A stretch of DNA of 64,000 nt from Streptomyces endophytica (GTDB lineage: Bacteria > Actinomycetota > Actinomycetes > Streptomycetales > Streptomycetaceae): positions 5,642,001-5,706,000 of the forward strand of contig NZ_CP110636.1 of the NCBI RefSeq assembly GCF_026153355.1, written 5' to 3'. Made by a program: the position numbers and the translations under genes. Below, in pieces: positions 28,743 through 36,978 of the stretch. A model generated the notes under the pieces. The model had not been told where the DNA came from, made no database searches, and saw only the letters and a list, made by a program, of their open reading frames with translations. Every line of letters starts with the position of its first letter. Within the stretch, counting starts at the first letter, position 1.

Positions 28743-29468
28743 GTGGCCGTCGGTTACGCTCCCGGGGTGTTCGCCCCTGCCGCGTCTGGCCGCGGTTTCG
28801 CCGCCCGCTGTGCTCGTGTGGTGTGTTCTCCGTGGTTGCGGCTGGTGTTGTTGTGTGTCCTGTTGGCCGGTGGCGCGGCGGCGATGCTGCACTGGGAGCC
28901 GCAGCATCTTTTGTCGGGTGGCTGGCCGGCGCAGTTGTCCGGGGCGACCGCGATGGTGGCGTTCGCGGTGGCGTACGGCCTGTGCACCACCGTTTTTGTT
29001 CCGCGGCCGGTGCTGAATCTCGCTGCGGGTGCGCTGTTCGGCAGTGTGGCGGGGCTGGCGGCGGCGCTCGCCGGTACGGTGCTGGGGGCCGGCCTGGCGT
29101 TCGGTCTGGGGCGGCTGCTGGGCCAGGAGGCGTTGCGGCCGTTGTTGCGGGCGCGCTGGCTGGTGGCGGCCGACCGGCAGCTGAGTGAGCACGGCTTCCG
29201 CTCGATGCTGGCGGTCCGGCTGTTCCCCGGGCTGCCGTTCTGCGCGGCCAACTACTGTGCTGCGGTTTCTCGTATGGGCTGGTGCCCTTTTCTGTTCGCC
29301 ACGGCGCTCGGCAGCCTGCCGAATACGGCGGCTTATGCGGTGGCCGGTGCCCGGGCGGCGACCCCGTCGTCGCCCGTGTTCCTGTTGGCGACGGCTTTTC
29401 TCGCGCTCAGTGCTTTGGGAGCGCTGGTGGTGGCGTGGCGCAAGCGGGAGGCGTGGGGCGGGCGCTGA
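28743..29468 (+). CDS. TVP38/TMEM64-family membrane protein
   Basis: 241 residues, about five membrane segments. The family signature is FVPRPVLNLAAGALFGSVAG, then GAGLAFGLGRLLGQEAL and AVRLFPGLPFCAANYCAAVS, and ALGSLPNTAAYAVAGA near the end. Related to DedA-type lipid scramblase folds. Start is a GTG; a second GTG eight codons on is possible. Confidence 0.85.
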   Translation: MAVGYAPGVFAPAASGRGFAARCARVVCSPWLRLVLLCVLLAGGAAAMLHWEPQHLLSGGWPAQLSGATAMVAFAVAYGLCTTVFVPRPVLNLAAGALFGSVAGLAAALAGTVLGAGLAFGLGRLLGQEALRPLLRARWLVAADRQLSEHGFRSMLAVRLFPGLPFCAANYCAAVSRMGWCPFLFATALGSLPNTAAYAVAGARAATPSSPVFLLATAFLALSALGALVVAWRKREAWGGR

Positions 29469-29739
29469 AGCAGCAGGGTGAGCACCGTTTGTGCGTGGCG
29501 CTCACCGCTCTCAGTGGAGTAGGGGATGAAGTGGGCGCGGGAGTGGGACCTGGGCCGGGAGTGGGACGGGTGCCGGCCCGGGCGGGTGGCGGGGGCCGGC
29601 CGGTGTCGCGGGGTTCGGGTCGTCGTACGGGAAACAACGTCGGGGGCGGGGAACTGGTCGGGCCGACCGTGGCCGGGCAGTGGCGCCTGGTAGGGAAGGG
29701 GGCCGGTGACGGTAACTGGTCGAAACAGGTCGTAACTGA

Positions 29740-30608
29740 TCAAGAACTCAGGTGGTATTGGGTCCACGGTTGAGGGGCTTGTGTGGGGTCCTCGTGAGTG
29801 GGGGCGAGGGTGCCCCAGGGGGCGAGGGCGTTGTCCCATTCGGAAGCGAGGGCGGCGGTGACGTCGGGGACGGATTCCGTCGATGGCATCGTGCCCGTTT
29901 GCCAGGCGGTGGCCATGTGGTGTGCGGGAGGGGCGGCGTTCCAGGCGGCCGTTTGTTGTGCGGGGATGGTGTATTCGCCTTCATGGACGTCGCCGGGGCC
30001 TCGGCGGTGGCGTCCCGCATGGGTTTCCGTCGGCCCCGGGTAGAACCGCCCCTGGGCGGAGAGCTGTTGGGCACGGGTAACCAGGCGGGTGAGGTCGAGT
30101 CCGAATTCGGCGGCGAGTTCGCGGAGGTCGACGCCGGTCTGCCAGCTGCCGATGAGGACCGCGTCCATGGCAGGGGACCAATTCTGGTCGGATGGCCCTG
30201 ACGCGGTGCCGGTGCCGGTGCCGGCTTCGCGGGTGTGGCCGGTGGTGCGGGGCGCGGCGGCGGGGTTGTGGTGGGAGTAATCGGCAGAGTTGTCGGGGGC
30301 CGGTGGGGTCTCTTCCGGTTCGCGGGTCGGTGTGGTGTGGACGGCTGCGGCGAGCAGTTCCTCGGCGACGGCCCGGGCGTCGTCCTTGCCCACCGTGCGC
30401 CGGGCGATGCGCACTTCCCGCTCGTTGAGTCCGAAAAGTCCGGCCACTGCGCCGGTGCTGCCTACTGTGACCGCGAATGCCGCCAGAACTCGTGAGCGGT
30501 CGGCCTGGGCCTCGTCAAGTCTGGCCTGCGCCTCCCGCACGCGTTCGTCCCCAGGCAAAATGCCTCCGCCAGCACGGCGTTGCGGTCCCACAACTCTCTA
30601 GGATCCAT
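29740..30608 (-). CDS. Hypothetical protein with Pro/Thr-rich linker, one frameshift
   Basis: Starts MDPRELWDRNAVLAEA; one base missing near 30560 leads into ILPGDERVREAQARLDEAQA. The N-terminal 90 residues are helical and include AGLFGLNEREVRIARRTVG, which resembles an HTH. A Thr/Pro linker follows, then a second conserved part (SWQTGVDLRELAAEFGLDL) that again looks like an HTH. Repaired 289 residues. I recognise the arrangement only as a conserved Streptomyces hypothetical protein; a DNA-binding role is a guess. Confidence 0.6.
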
Positions 30609-30894
30609 ACCCGTTCAACGCATCTTGTGCAGAGGTGTCCCGACCTGCCGCGGCAAAGCACCCCAAAGCACCCATCGAACCACCAGATGAAAATCACTCT
30701 GCATGGACCGGAGCGGAGAGCCGCGGAACGCACCGGATGGCGTAATGCCTGGCCACGCGGTCGGGTTCGCGCACAGCGTGGATTGTCAGTGGGTTGGCCT
30801 AGTGTCGTGATCAGTGAGATTTTCATCGCGGGCGGCGCGGCCGCATGGTGCGTTGTTCCCCGCAAGGCGTCGCTCTGTGCGCTGCGTCGTTCGC

Positions 30895-30922
30895 GGTGAT
30901 CGTATTCAGGTGATCGTATTCG
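30895..30922 (+). repeat. 14-bp tandem duplication
   Basis: GGTGATCGTATTCA followed directly by GGTGATCGTATTCG, 10 bases upstream of a small possible gene. Confidence 0.7.
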
Positions 30923-30931
30923 GGGGGACAC

Positions 30932-31186
30932 ATGCGGGGTCGTTTTTCGCTGAGGGGCTCGAAGGCGGTACGAGTCGTCGACAGGCGGCAGGGTGCGGTG
31001 AAGGGCGAGCGTCGCAAGACCGTGGTGGAGCGGTTCCGGCGGTTGGGGGTGCGCGTGCTGGATCTCGATGTGTGGGTCGGGGCCGTTGAGCGCCTGGTGA
31101 CGTTCCGTGAGCGTGGTCAGGGGCCCCGGGGGCCGCTGGACGTGGCCATACGCTTCTCCGGGTTCAACGAACCGGTCACCGCTTAG
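30932..31186 (+). CDS. Possible small protein
   Basis: 84 codons from an ATG preceded by a G run. Codon third positions are mostly G/C and the middle (VVERFRRLGVRVLDLDVWVG) has a plausible helical-strand pattern, but no family is recognised. It lies in an otherwise gene-poor stretch, 30609-31235, where nothing else is supported. Confidence 0.3.
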   Translation: MRGRFSLRGSKAVRVVDRRQGAVKGERRKTVVERFRRLGVRVLDLDVWVGAVERLVTFRERGQGPRGPLDVAIRFSGFNEPVTA

Positions 31187-31235
31187 GCGCGGCCTGCCGT
31201 CGACACGGAGGACGTGGGGCGGACGCTGCGGGGGC

Positions 31236-32147
31236 TCAGGAAGCCGGAGGGGCAGCGGCTGGGCCAGGGGATCGCTCCGTGGTGTGGGGCAGAGGTTCGT
31301 CGAGGTGGGGCAGCCCGATCGGGTTGGGGAAGGGCAGCACGTCCGCGGCGAGGACGCGGCGGACGGCGGCGTCCAGGGCGTGCAGCAGCGCTTCGGTCTC
31401 CGTTTCGGGCAGCGCGTGCAGCATGCGGCCGGCCAGCCGGTCGGTGGCGTTCTCGATGCGTTCGCGTTCTCGCAGGCCGTGCTCGGTGGCGTGGCCGTCC
31501 GCGTCGACGAGGCCTCGGGAGCACAGCCGGTCCGTGGCCGCGGCCCATTCCTCCTCGCTCCAGCCCCGGTCCTCCTGGATGGTGTCCTTGGGGACGCGGC
31601 CGGAGGCGGCGGCCAGGACGAGGGCTTCGCAGCCGTCGAGTCCCTCGTCGGCGAGTACGGCGAGATGCGCATCGCCGCGGAACTCGCGCAGGGCGGTGAC
31701 CAGTTGCCAGAGCCGTTCGACGGGGTCGGCGTGGTCGCAGAGTGCGCGGTTGGCGGCGAAGAGGGGGCGTGCGGTGGCCGGTGCCTCGTCGACGAGCGTC
31801 TGGAGAGGGGGCAGGAGGTCGGTGGTGCGCTGTTCCAACTCGGGGTCGATCCTGCGCAGGGCCTGGGCGGCGCGGCTGCCGCGTTCCTCGAGGATGTGCG
31901 CCGGACCGGCCACGCTCCAGGCGGCGGGCAGCGCCCGGGCCACCATTCCGGGCGCGAAGACACCCAGTACGGCCGTGGCGGCAGCGGGTTCCACGGCACC
32001 CAGCGGAGCGGTACGGGAGGCGAAATAGCCCATCCAGAAGCCCTTGAGGCCAAGGTCCTTGCCCAGGGCACGGCACTTCTCGTCGAAATAGCAGACCGCG
32101 TGCAGGGGCTCGGTCACCAGCCAAAGCGATCGCGCGTGCAGCTCCAT
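31236..32147 (-). CDS. SCO6745-family protein
   Basis: 303 residues matching the actinobacterial SCO6745 family. Features: HAVCYFDEKCRALGKDLGLK, GFWMGYFASRTAPLGAVEP, an all-helical body and a C-terminal winged-helix-like part (GWSEEEWAAATDRLCSRGLV with DADGHATEHGLRERERIE, a MarR-like arrangement). Family function is not established. ATG 32147 gives the conserved opening; the frame is open further upstream without support. Confidence 0.8.
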   Translation of the reverse strand: MELHARSLWLVTEPLHAVCYFDEKCRALGKDLGLKGFWMGYFASRTAPLGAVEPAAATAVLGVFAPGMVARALPAAWSVAGPAHILEERGSRAAQALRRIDPELEQRTTDLLPPLQTLVDEAPATARPLFAANRALCDHADPVERLWQLVTALREFRGDAHLAVLADEGLDGCEALVLAAASGRVPKDTIQEDRGWSEEEWAAATDRLCSRGLVDADGHATEHGLRERERIENATDRLAGRMLHALPETETEALLHALDAAVRRVLAADVLPFPNPIGLPHLDEPLPHTTERSPGPAAAPPAS

Positions 32148-32410
32148 GCCCCGCACGCTACCGCCGCAGAGGAACGGGCGCAGCGTGTGGCGTGCAATGT
32201 GCGGCGCGCAACGTGTGGGCGGCAACGTTGTGGGCGTTGGGCTTCCACTTCCGCGCGATGTGGTGCAGCTGGTGCTTCCCAGGTGATCGCGTGCACTTCA
32301 GCGTCATCTACGAGCGTGCCACCGGCTCCACCCGTCGGGCCGGGATCGTGGGCGTATTGGCCCGGGCCGCGCTGCCTCGACCGGCCGGTGTGCGTCCTGA
32401 GCAGCGCGAC

Positions 32411-32500
32411 GACGTGCTCGGGCGTGACGTGCTCCGACGTGACGTTCTCGGACGTGACGTGCTCCGACGTGACGTTCTCGGACGTGACGTTTTCGGGCGG
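32411..32500 (+). repeat. 15-bp tandem repeat, six copies
   Basis: Six abutting 15-mers of the form GACGT(G/T)CTC(C/G)GACGT with alternating variants. In one frame they read as pentapeptides R-D-V-L-(G/R), in another S-D-V-T-(C/F). The first frame belongs to a weak 103-codon ORF (32192-32503) that stops directly after the last copy. The surrounding 32148-32554 has no other supported gene. Confidence 0.9.
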
Positions 32501-32554
32501 TGAGGGTTGGCGTACACGGTGCAGGCCCTGGGGTGGGCGGTGGTGGTCCTGGTG

Positions 32555-32785
32555 TCAGGGGGTGGGGCGGTCGGTTGCACCGAAGCCGGATTGCCAGGTC
32601 CACAGGTGGGTGCAGTTGGGGCACTGCAGATGGAGCACGCTGCCCTTGTTGGAGAGGAGGTAGCGCCAGTGGTCCGTGCACGTGCGGCCGTCGAGGCAGG
32701 TTCCGCAGTCCTGGTGGTCCTCGCAGCGGGGGCACGGGATCCAGGCGCGGCGGCCGATGTCGGCGGTGGGGTCGAGCGGCAGCAT
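32555..32785 (-). CDS. Small cysteine-rich (zinc-ribbon-like) protein
   Basis: 76 residues with seven cysteines in pairs: PCPRCEDHQDCGTCLDGRTC then LQCPNCTHLW, a layout typical of structural zinc ribbons. The start lies two bases after the stop of the DUF6400 gene, so the two are almost surely cotranscribed. Function unknown. Confidence 0.7.
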   Translation of the reverse strand: MLPLDPTADIGRRAWIPCPRCEDHQDCGTCLDGRTCTDHWRYLLSNKGSVLHLQCPNCTHLWTWQSGFGATDRPTP

Positions 32786-32787
32786 GC

Positions 32788-33042
32788 TCAGCCCTGCTCG
32801 GAGGCCGGCAGCACGTTGGCCGCGACCAGCATGTCGTAGGTGGCCTGCTGGTCGGCGTCCAGGTCCGAGTAGAGGAGACGGTGGGCGGCTGCCTCGTCCT
32901 CCATCACCGTGAGGGGGTCCCAGGTGTCGCCCAGGGCGGCGACGACTTCGGCCCGCCGCCGGGCTTCGTGGGTGGTGAGGTCGAATTCGAAGATCTCGGA
33001 CGGCTCGGTTATGTGGTCGTCCGTGGTGTTGCGGTCATTCAT
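32788..33042 (-). CDS. DUF6400-like small protein
   Basis: 84 residues. The stretch FDLTTHEARRRAEVVAALGD, then WDPLTVMEDEAAAHRLLYSD and a helical end (DQQATYDMLVAANVLP) fit the DUF6400 family of Streptomyces. ATG 33042 is used; a second in-frame ATG lies six codons upstream. Neither has a strong ribosome binding site. Function unknown. Confidence 0.75.
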   Translation of the reverse strand: MNDRNTTDDHITEPSEIFEFDLTTHEARRRAEVVAALGDTWDPLTVMEDEAAAHRLLYSDLDADQQATYDMLVAANVLPASEQG

Positions 33043-33216
33043 GGTGCGCGTCCATACCACTTGCGGATGATTCGGACGTGTCTATCAAGTGGGGCGGCAC
33101 TGAGGAAGCGTCAGGGAGGAGGGGAGGGGTTTATGGGGTGATTTGGGATCATATTCAGGGCATGTTGAGGGCCACGTCAGCGGGTCTGCCGGTGGGGGCG
33201 GCGAGGAGTTTGGAGA

Positions 33217-33271
33217 GGGCTTGGGGAAGGCTTGGGGAGGGCTTGGGGAGTGAGGGGGTTGGTGGGGGGCG
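33217..33271 (+). other. G-run tract, potential G-quadruplex
   Basis: Three GGCTTGGGGA-type repeats followed by further G5 and G6 runs give more than four closely spaced G tracts. It sits in the gap between the PP2C phosphatase stop and the DUF6400 gene; the rest of 33043-33358 shows no gene. Confidence 0.5.
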
Positions 33272-33358
33272 ATGACGAGGTCGGCGTGGTGCCGGTGAAG
33301 GGGCGTGCGTGCCTGGTGGGTGCCGTTCGGGCCGTTGGTGGTGGGCGTGAGCGCGGGC

Positions 33359-35548
33359 TCATGGGCCGGCTGGCAGGGGTGCGGGGCGGCGTCGTACGGC
33401 GACGGCCGCGGCGTCGTCGCCCAGCTTGCCGCGGGTGTGAGCCAGCAGGTCCGCTCGCAGGAGCCGTAGAAGCTGGTGCGGGCTGCAGCCGCTCCAGGCG
33501 CCGGCGCGCTCGGCGAGAGGGTAGAAGGCGCCCTGGGCGTCCCGGGCCTCGGTCACGCCGTCCGTGTAGAGGAGCAGGAGATCACCCGGCTCGAACGGGA
33601 AGATCTCGACCTCGTAGGCGGGGGCGCCAGGCAGGCCGCCCAGGCCGATGGGCAGCGCCGGCCGCTCGGGGTGGAGGGTGAGGGCCGCCCCGTCGCGTAG
33701 GAGCAGGGCGGGGGGATGGCCGCAGGTGATGGTGTGGAGTACGGGCGCGCGGTCGGGGATGTCCAGCAGTGCGACGGTGGCGAACGTCTCTTCGGGGTCG
33801 GGGAGGACCCGCCCCGATTCGGGGCCTGGACCGTCGGCTGGTGCGAAGTCGGGGATGGGGCTGGCGACGAGCTCTGGCCCGGGTGTGGAGGCGGGCGTCG
33901 CAGCGGGAGCAGGAGTGAGGACAGGGGCAGGAGCGGGGGCGGGGGCGAGGGCGGAACCAGGGGGCGGGGCGGGGGCGGGAGGGGCAGGGGTGGCGCCTGG
34001 TGCGAGGGCCTTCCCTGATGCAGGGGCCTCCCCGGGAGCGGGGGCCTCCCCGGCGGCAGGGGCCTGCCCGAGGGCGGGGGTGTGAGCTGGGGCGGAGTCG
34101 AGGCCGTGAAGCGGGGTGGACTCGGGAGCGCGAGGCGGGGCGGAGCCGGGGACGTGAGGCGGGGCGGAGCCGGGAGCCTGACGCGGGGCGGAGCCGGAAG
34201 TCTGAGACGGCGCGGAGCGGGGAGCCTGACGCGAGGCGGAGCCGGGGACGTGAGACGGCGCGGAGCGGGGAGCCTGAGCCGGGGCAGAACCAGGAGCCTG
34301 ACGCGAGGCGGAGCCGGGAGCCTGAGACGGCGCGGAGCCGGACACGTGAGACGGGGCGGAGCCGGGAGCCTGAGCCGGGGCAGAACCAGGAGCCTGACGC
34401 GAGGCGGAGCCGGGAGCCTGAGACGGCGCGGAGCGGGGAGCCTGACGCGAGGCGGAGCCGGGAGCCTGAGACGGCGCGGAGCGGGGAGCCTGACGCGAGG
34501 CGGAGCCGGGAGCCTGAGACGGGGCGGAGCCGGGGACGTGAGACGGGGCGGAGCCGGGAGCCTGAAGCGAGGCAGAGCCGGGAGCCTGAGACGGCGCGGA
34601 GCCGGACACGTGAGACGGGGCGGAGTCGGGGACGTGAGGCGGGGCGGAGCCGGACACGTGAGACGGGGCGGAGCTGGGAGCCTGGCGCGAGGCGGAGCCG
34701 GACACGTGAGGCGGGGTGTGGTTGGGGGTGTGAGGCGGGGTGTGGTTGGGGGTGTGAGGCGGGCTGGGGGTGGGGCCGGGGTCTGCGGGGTGGGTGGTTG
34801 GGGGTGGGGGGTAGGGGGTGGGCCTGGCGGTGGGCGGCCGTTCTGCTCCCTGGGGGGCGGCTGTGGGGGTGGTGGACCACTGGCTGCTGTCCCAGCGGAC
34901 GGCTCCGTCGAGGTGGCGGGCGAGGTTGGGGAGGGTGGCCTGGCGGTGGGCGGCGGCTCGGAAGGCGCCGAGGAGGAGGGCGGCGTGACCGTATGCGGGC
35001 AGGCCCTTGCCGCGGACGTCGCCGATGATCAGCCGGGTACTGGTGAGGGTGCGTGCCGCGGCGAAGAGGTCGCCGCCCATTTCCGCCTCCTCCTCGGCCG
35101 GCAGGTACAGCGAGGCGATCTCCAGTGGGCCGCTGCGTCCGGGCAGCGGACGCAGCAGGACCTGCTGGGCCACCGCGGCGACCGAGCGGCTCTTGATCAG
35201 GCGGCGCTCATTGCGGTCCCGGATGGCGGCGAAGAGGACGACCAGTGCGGAGACCACCACCAGCGCGGCGATCTGCGCCTGAAGGTTCTCCGTGAAGAGG
35301 ACCTGGCGCGCCACGCCGATGAACACCTGGGCGGCGACCGCGAGCGCCCCGATCGCGGCCGTCAGGCGGGGGCCGGCGAAAGCTGCGGTGATTGCGGGGG
35401 CCGCGACCAGGAGGGGCCCGAGGTGGATACGGGGCGGCGAGAGGAGGTCGATCGTGCAGACGGCCGCGATGAGGCAGATCGGGAGCAGCACCAGCAGATG
35501 ACGCAGTTCCCGTCGTTCCCGTAGGGGCGTCAGCCGTCGAGAGGGCAT
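33359..35548 (-). CDS. Membrane PP2C (SpoIIE-type) Ser/Thr phosphatase split by a repeat insert
   Basis: 729 residues, intact frame. Four to five membrane segments (about 18-110), then a linker with RLIKSRSVAAVAQQVLLRPL and the SpoIIE/PP2C domain: EEEAEMGGDLFAAA (metal Asp), IIGDVRGKGLPAYGHAALLL, then the break. The second half resumes with EETFATVALLDI, ITCGHPPALLL, LLLYTDGVTEARD and LGDDAAAVAVR (metal Asp residues). Between them lie some 330 residues rich in Pro/Ala/Ser, most of them an octapeptide array (see repeat). In the family this junction is a short loop, so the domain can fold around the insert. Likely acts on anti-sigma antagonists; targets unknown. Confidence 0.88.
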   Translation of the reverse strand: MPSRRLTPLRERRELRHLLVLLPICLIAAVCTIDLLSPPRIHLGPLLVAAPAITAAFAGPRLTAAIGALAVAAQVFIGVARQVLFTENLQAQIAALVVVSALVVLFAAIRDRNERRLIKSRSVAAVAQQVLLRPLPGRSGPLEIASLYLPAEEEAEMGGDLFAAARTLTSTRLIIGDVRGKGLPAYGHAALLLGAFRAAAHRQATLPNLARHLDGAVRWDSSQWSTTPTAAPQGAERPPTARPTPYPPPPTTHPADPGPTPSPPHTPNHTPPHTPNHTPPHVSGSASRQAPSSAPSHVSGSAPPHVPDSAPSHVSGSAPSQAPGSASLQAPGSAPSHVPGSAPSQAPGSASRQAPRSAPSQAPGSASRQAPRSAPSQAPGSASRQAPGSAPAQAPGSAPSHVSGSAPSQAPGSASRQAPGSAPAQAPRSAPSHVPGSASRQAPRSAPSQTSGSAPRQAPGSAPPHVPGSAPPRAPESTPLHGLDSAPAHTPALGQAPAAGEAPAPGEAPASGKALAPGATPAPPAPAPPPGSALAPAPAPAPVLTPAPAATPASTPGPELVASPIPDFAPADGPGPESGRVLPDPEETFATVALLDIPDRAPVLHTITCGHPPALLLRDGAALTLHPERPALPIGLGGLPGAPAYEVEIFPFEPGDLLLLYTDGVTEARDAQGAFYPLAERAGAWSGCSPHQLLRLLRADLLAHTRGKLGDDAAAVAVRRRPAPLPAGP
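34076..34699 (-). repeat. 24-bp minisatellite, 26 copies, coding for octapeptides
   Basis: Twenty-six consecutive 24-bp units in frame with the phosphatase, consensus G-S-A-(P/S)-(S/R)-(Q/H)-(A/V)-P. The inner units are nearly identical (GSASRQAP / RSAPSQAP alternation), the outer ones diverged, as expected for unequal crossover. The unit length keeps frame, and frames on the other strand stay open too, which produces long false ORFs there. Confidence 0.95.
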
Positions 35549-35629
35549 GCCTCATGTTTGCACTGACACGAGGGGAATGCCCGGGTTGTTCCCGAATGTA
35601 TGATCCGTGGGCTTGCGGGGGGGGCGGTC

Positions 35630-36448
35630 TCAGTCGGCGCGGTTGGCCGCCTCCTGGCGCAGGGCGGTGAGGAGGAGGTCGAGGGCGGGTTCGACGGCGG
35701 AGCCTGCCATGAGGGGGAGGTGGTCGCGTACGCGGTGCAGGCTGGGGAAATCATCGGCGGGCAGGGTGCCGTAGTCGGCGTGCCAGGCGCGTTCGTCCGC
35801 CGCGCGCTGGGCGGGGGCCAGCAGCAGTACGCCGGCGTCCAGCGCGGCGTGGCCGAGGACCGTGTCGACGAGGGCGTGGTAGTGCCGGACCGCGGTCGGC
35901 TCGTCGAAGCCGGCCTGGAGCAGCAGGCCGACGCCGGTGTCGACGGCCCGTTGCTCATGTGGCCGGCCGGTGACGCGGAGGGTGCTGAAGACGGCGATCT
36001 GCGGATGGCGCAGTGCGGAGCGGTAGGCGCGCAGGCCGAAGTCGCGCAGGTCGGTGACCCAGTCGCCGCTGGGCGTGAAGCCGGCCATGGATTCGCCGAT
36101 GAGCCGGTCGGCCAGGGCGAGCAGCAGATCCTCGGTGTTGCGGAAGTAGCGGTAGACGGCGGAGGGATCGGCACCGAGTGCGGCGCCCAGTTTGCGTACC
36201 GTGAACGCCTGCGCACCGTGCGCGTCGATCAGCCGGCATGCGGTGTCGACGATGAGGTCGGCCGACAGCACCACGCCCGAGCTGGTCGGCCGGCGCCGTT
36301 TGCGCTCGGTCGGGACGCGGACGCGTTCACTGTTCGGCACGCTTTCGCCGTTCGGCACGTGTTCACCGTTCGGCCCGCGTTCGCCGTTCGACACGCGTTC
36401 ACCGTTCGGCCCGCGTTCGCCGCTTGGCACGCGTTCACTGTCTGGCAC
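35630..36448 (-). CDS. TetR/AcrR-family regulator with repeated N-terminus
   Basis: 272 residues. HTH at about 60-105: LIVDTACRLIDAHGAQAFTV, RKLGAALGADPSAVYRYFRN, the TetR signature, followed by a TetR_C-like ligand domain. The N-terminal 42 residues are seven hexapeptides (VPNGER-type) coded by 18-bp repeats. GTG 36446-36448 is chosen because AGAGG lies six bases upstream; the frame is open to 36604 without a site. Ligand and targets unknown; the divergent APC permease is a candidate target. Confidence 0.8.
   Translation of the reverse strand: MPDSERVPSGERGPNGERVSNGERGPNGEHVPNGESVPNSERVRVPTERKRRRPTSSGVVLSADLIVDTACRLIDAHGAQAFTVRKLGAALGADPSAVYRYFRNTEDLLLALADRLIGESMAGFTPSGDWVTDLRDFGLRAYRSALRHPQIAVFSTLRVTGRPHEQRAVDTGVGLLLQAGFDEPTAVRHYHALVDTVLGHAALDAGVLLLAPAQRAADERAWHADYGTLPADDFPSLHRVRDHLPLMAGSAVEPALDLLLTALRQEAANRAD
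36323..36448 (-). repeat. 18-bp tandem repeat, seven copies, at the TetR gene start
   Basis: Seven in-frame 18-mers, consensus GTGCCGAACGGTGAACGC. Five of the seven begin with GTG, so copy number changes would also shift or multiply possible start codons. Confidence 0.92.
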
Positions 36449-36978
36449 GCCGAACCTCTTTCTGTGCTCCGTAGCGATCCGCCGCTCCCCGGGGACCCTC
36501 CGCCCCGTTGAGGCCCGGTGCTCCGCCGGAAACCCGCCGCCGGGGCCCGGCCCGCCACGGCCACGGCCACGGCCACGGCCCGATGCCTGCCCCTCCCGCG
36601 GCATCCCAACCGTTGCGGCGGCTCCCCGTCATCGGCGAACACCTGGCCGAGGTCTTCGTCCAAGTCCCTGTCGAGCAAGTCCTTGTCGAGCGAGGCCTTG
36701 TCGAGCGAGGCCAGTCCCTGTCGAGCGGGTCCCTGTCGAGCCGGGCAGTTGGGGTTCGCCCTGCCATGCCCGGGGGCCGACCGGGGCCCAGTTAATCACC
36801 AACCCTCACCCAGGTTACGTCAACACCGTTGACACAAGCTGGCGAGGCCTGTTTCATCGGCGGACATCAGCGCCCTCGCGGCCCGCAGCCGGCGACCCGT
36901 ACCGGCCCTCTCCCTCCCCTGGACGCGCTCCGCCCCTCCCCGCTTCTCCCCCTCCCTCCCCTCCAAGGAGTCGATGCC
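36449..36978 (+). repeat. Intergenic region with CCACGG x4 and a 15-bp repeat
   Basis: 530 bp between the divergent TetR and APC genes. It holds four CCACGG hexamers (36555-36578) and five units ending CCTGTCGAGC or CTTGTCGAGC (36662-36741; four of 15 bp, one of 20 bp). AAGGAG before the APC ATG is the only clear signal. No gene is supported. Confidence 0.7.

Noticed and set aside
30515..32071. 518-codon leftward ORF
   Set aside because: Out-of-frame with the SCO6745 gene over half its length and not protein-like over the rest.
34000..35524. Long plus-strand ORFs (342 and 480 codons) across the phosphatase
   Set aside because: They are open only because the 24-bp repeat has no stop in several frames; they lie antisense to a gene with clear PP2C and membrane motifs and have no protein features of their own.
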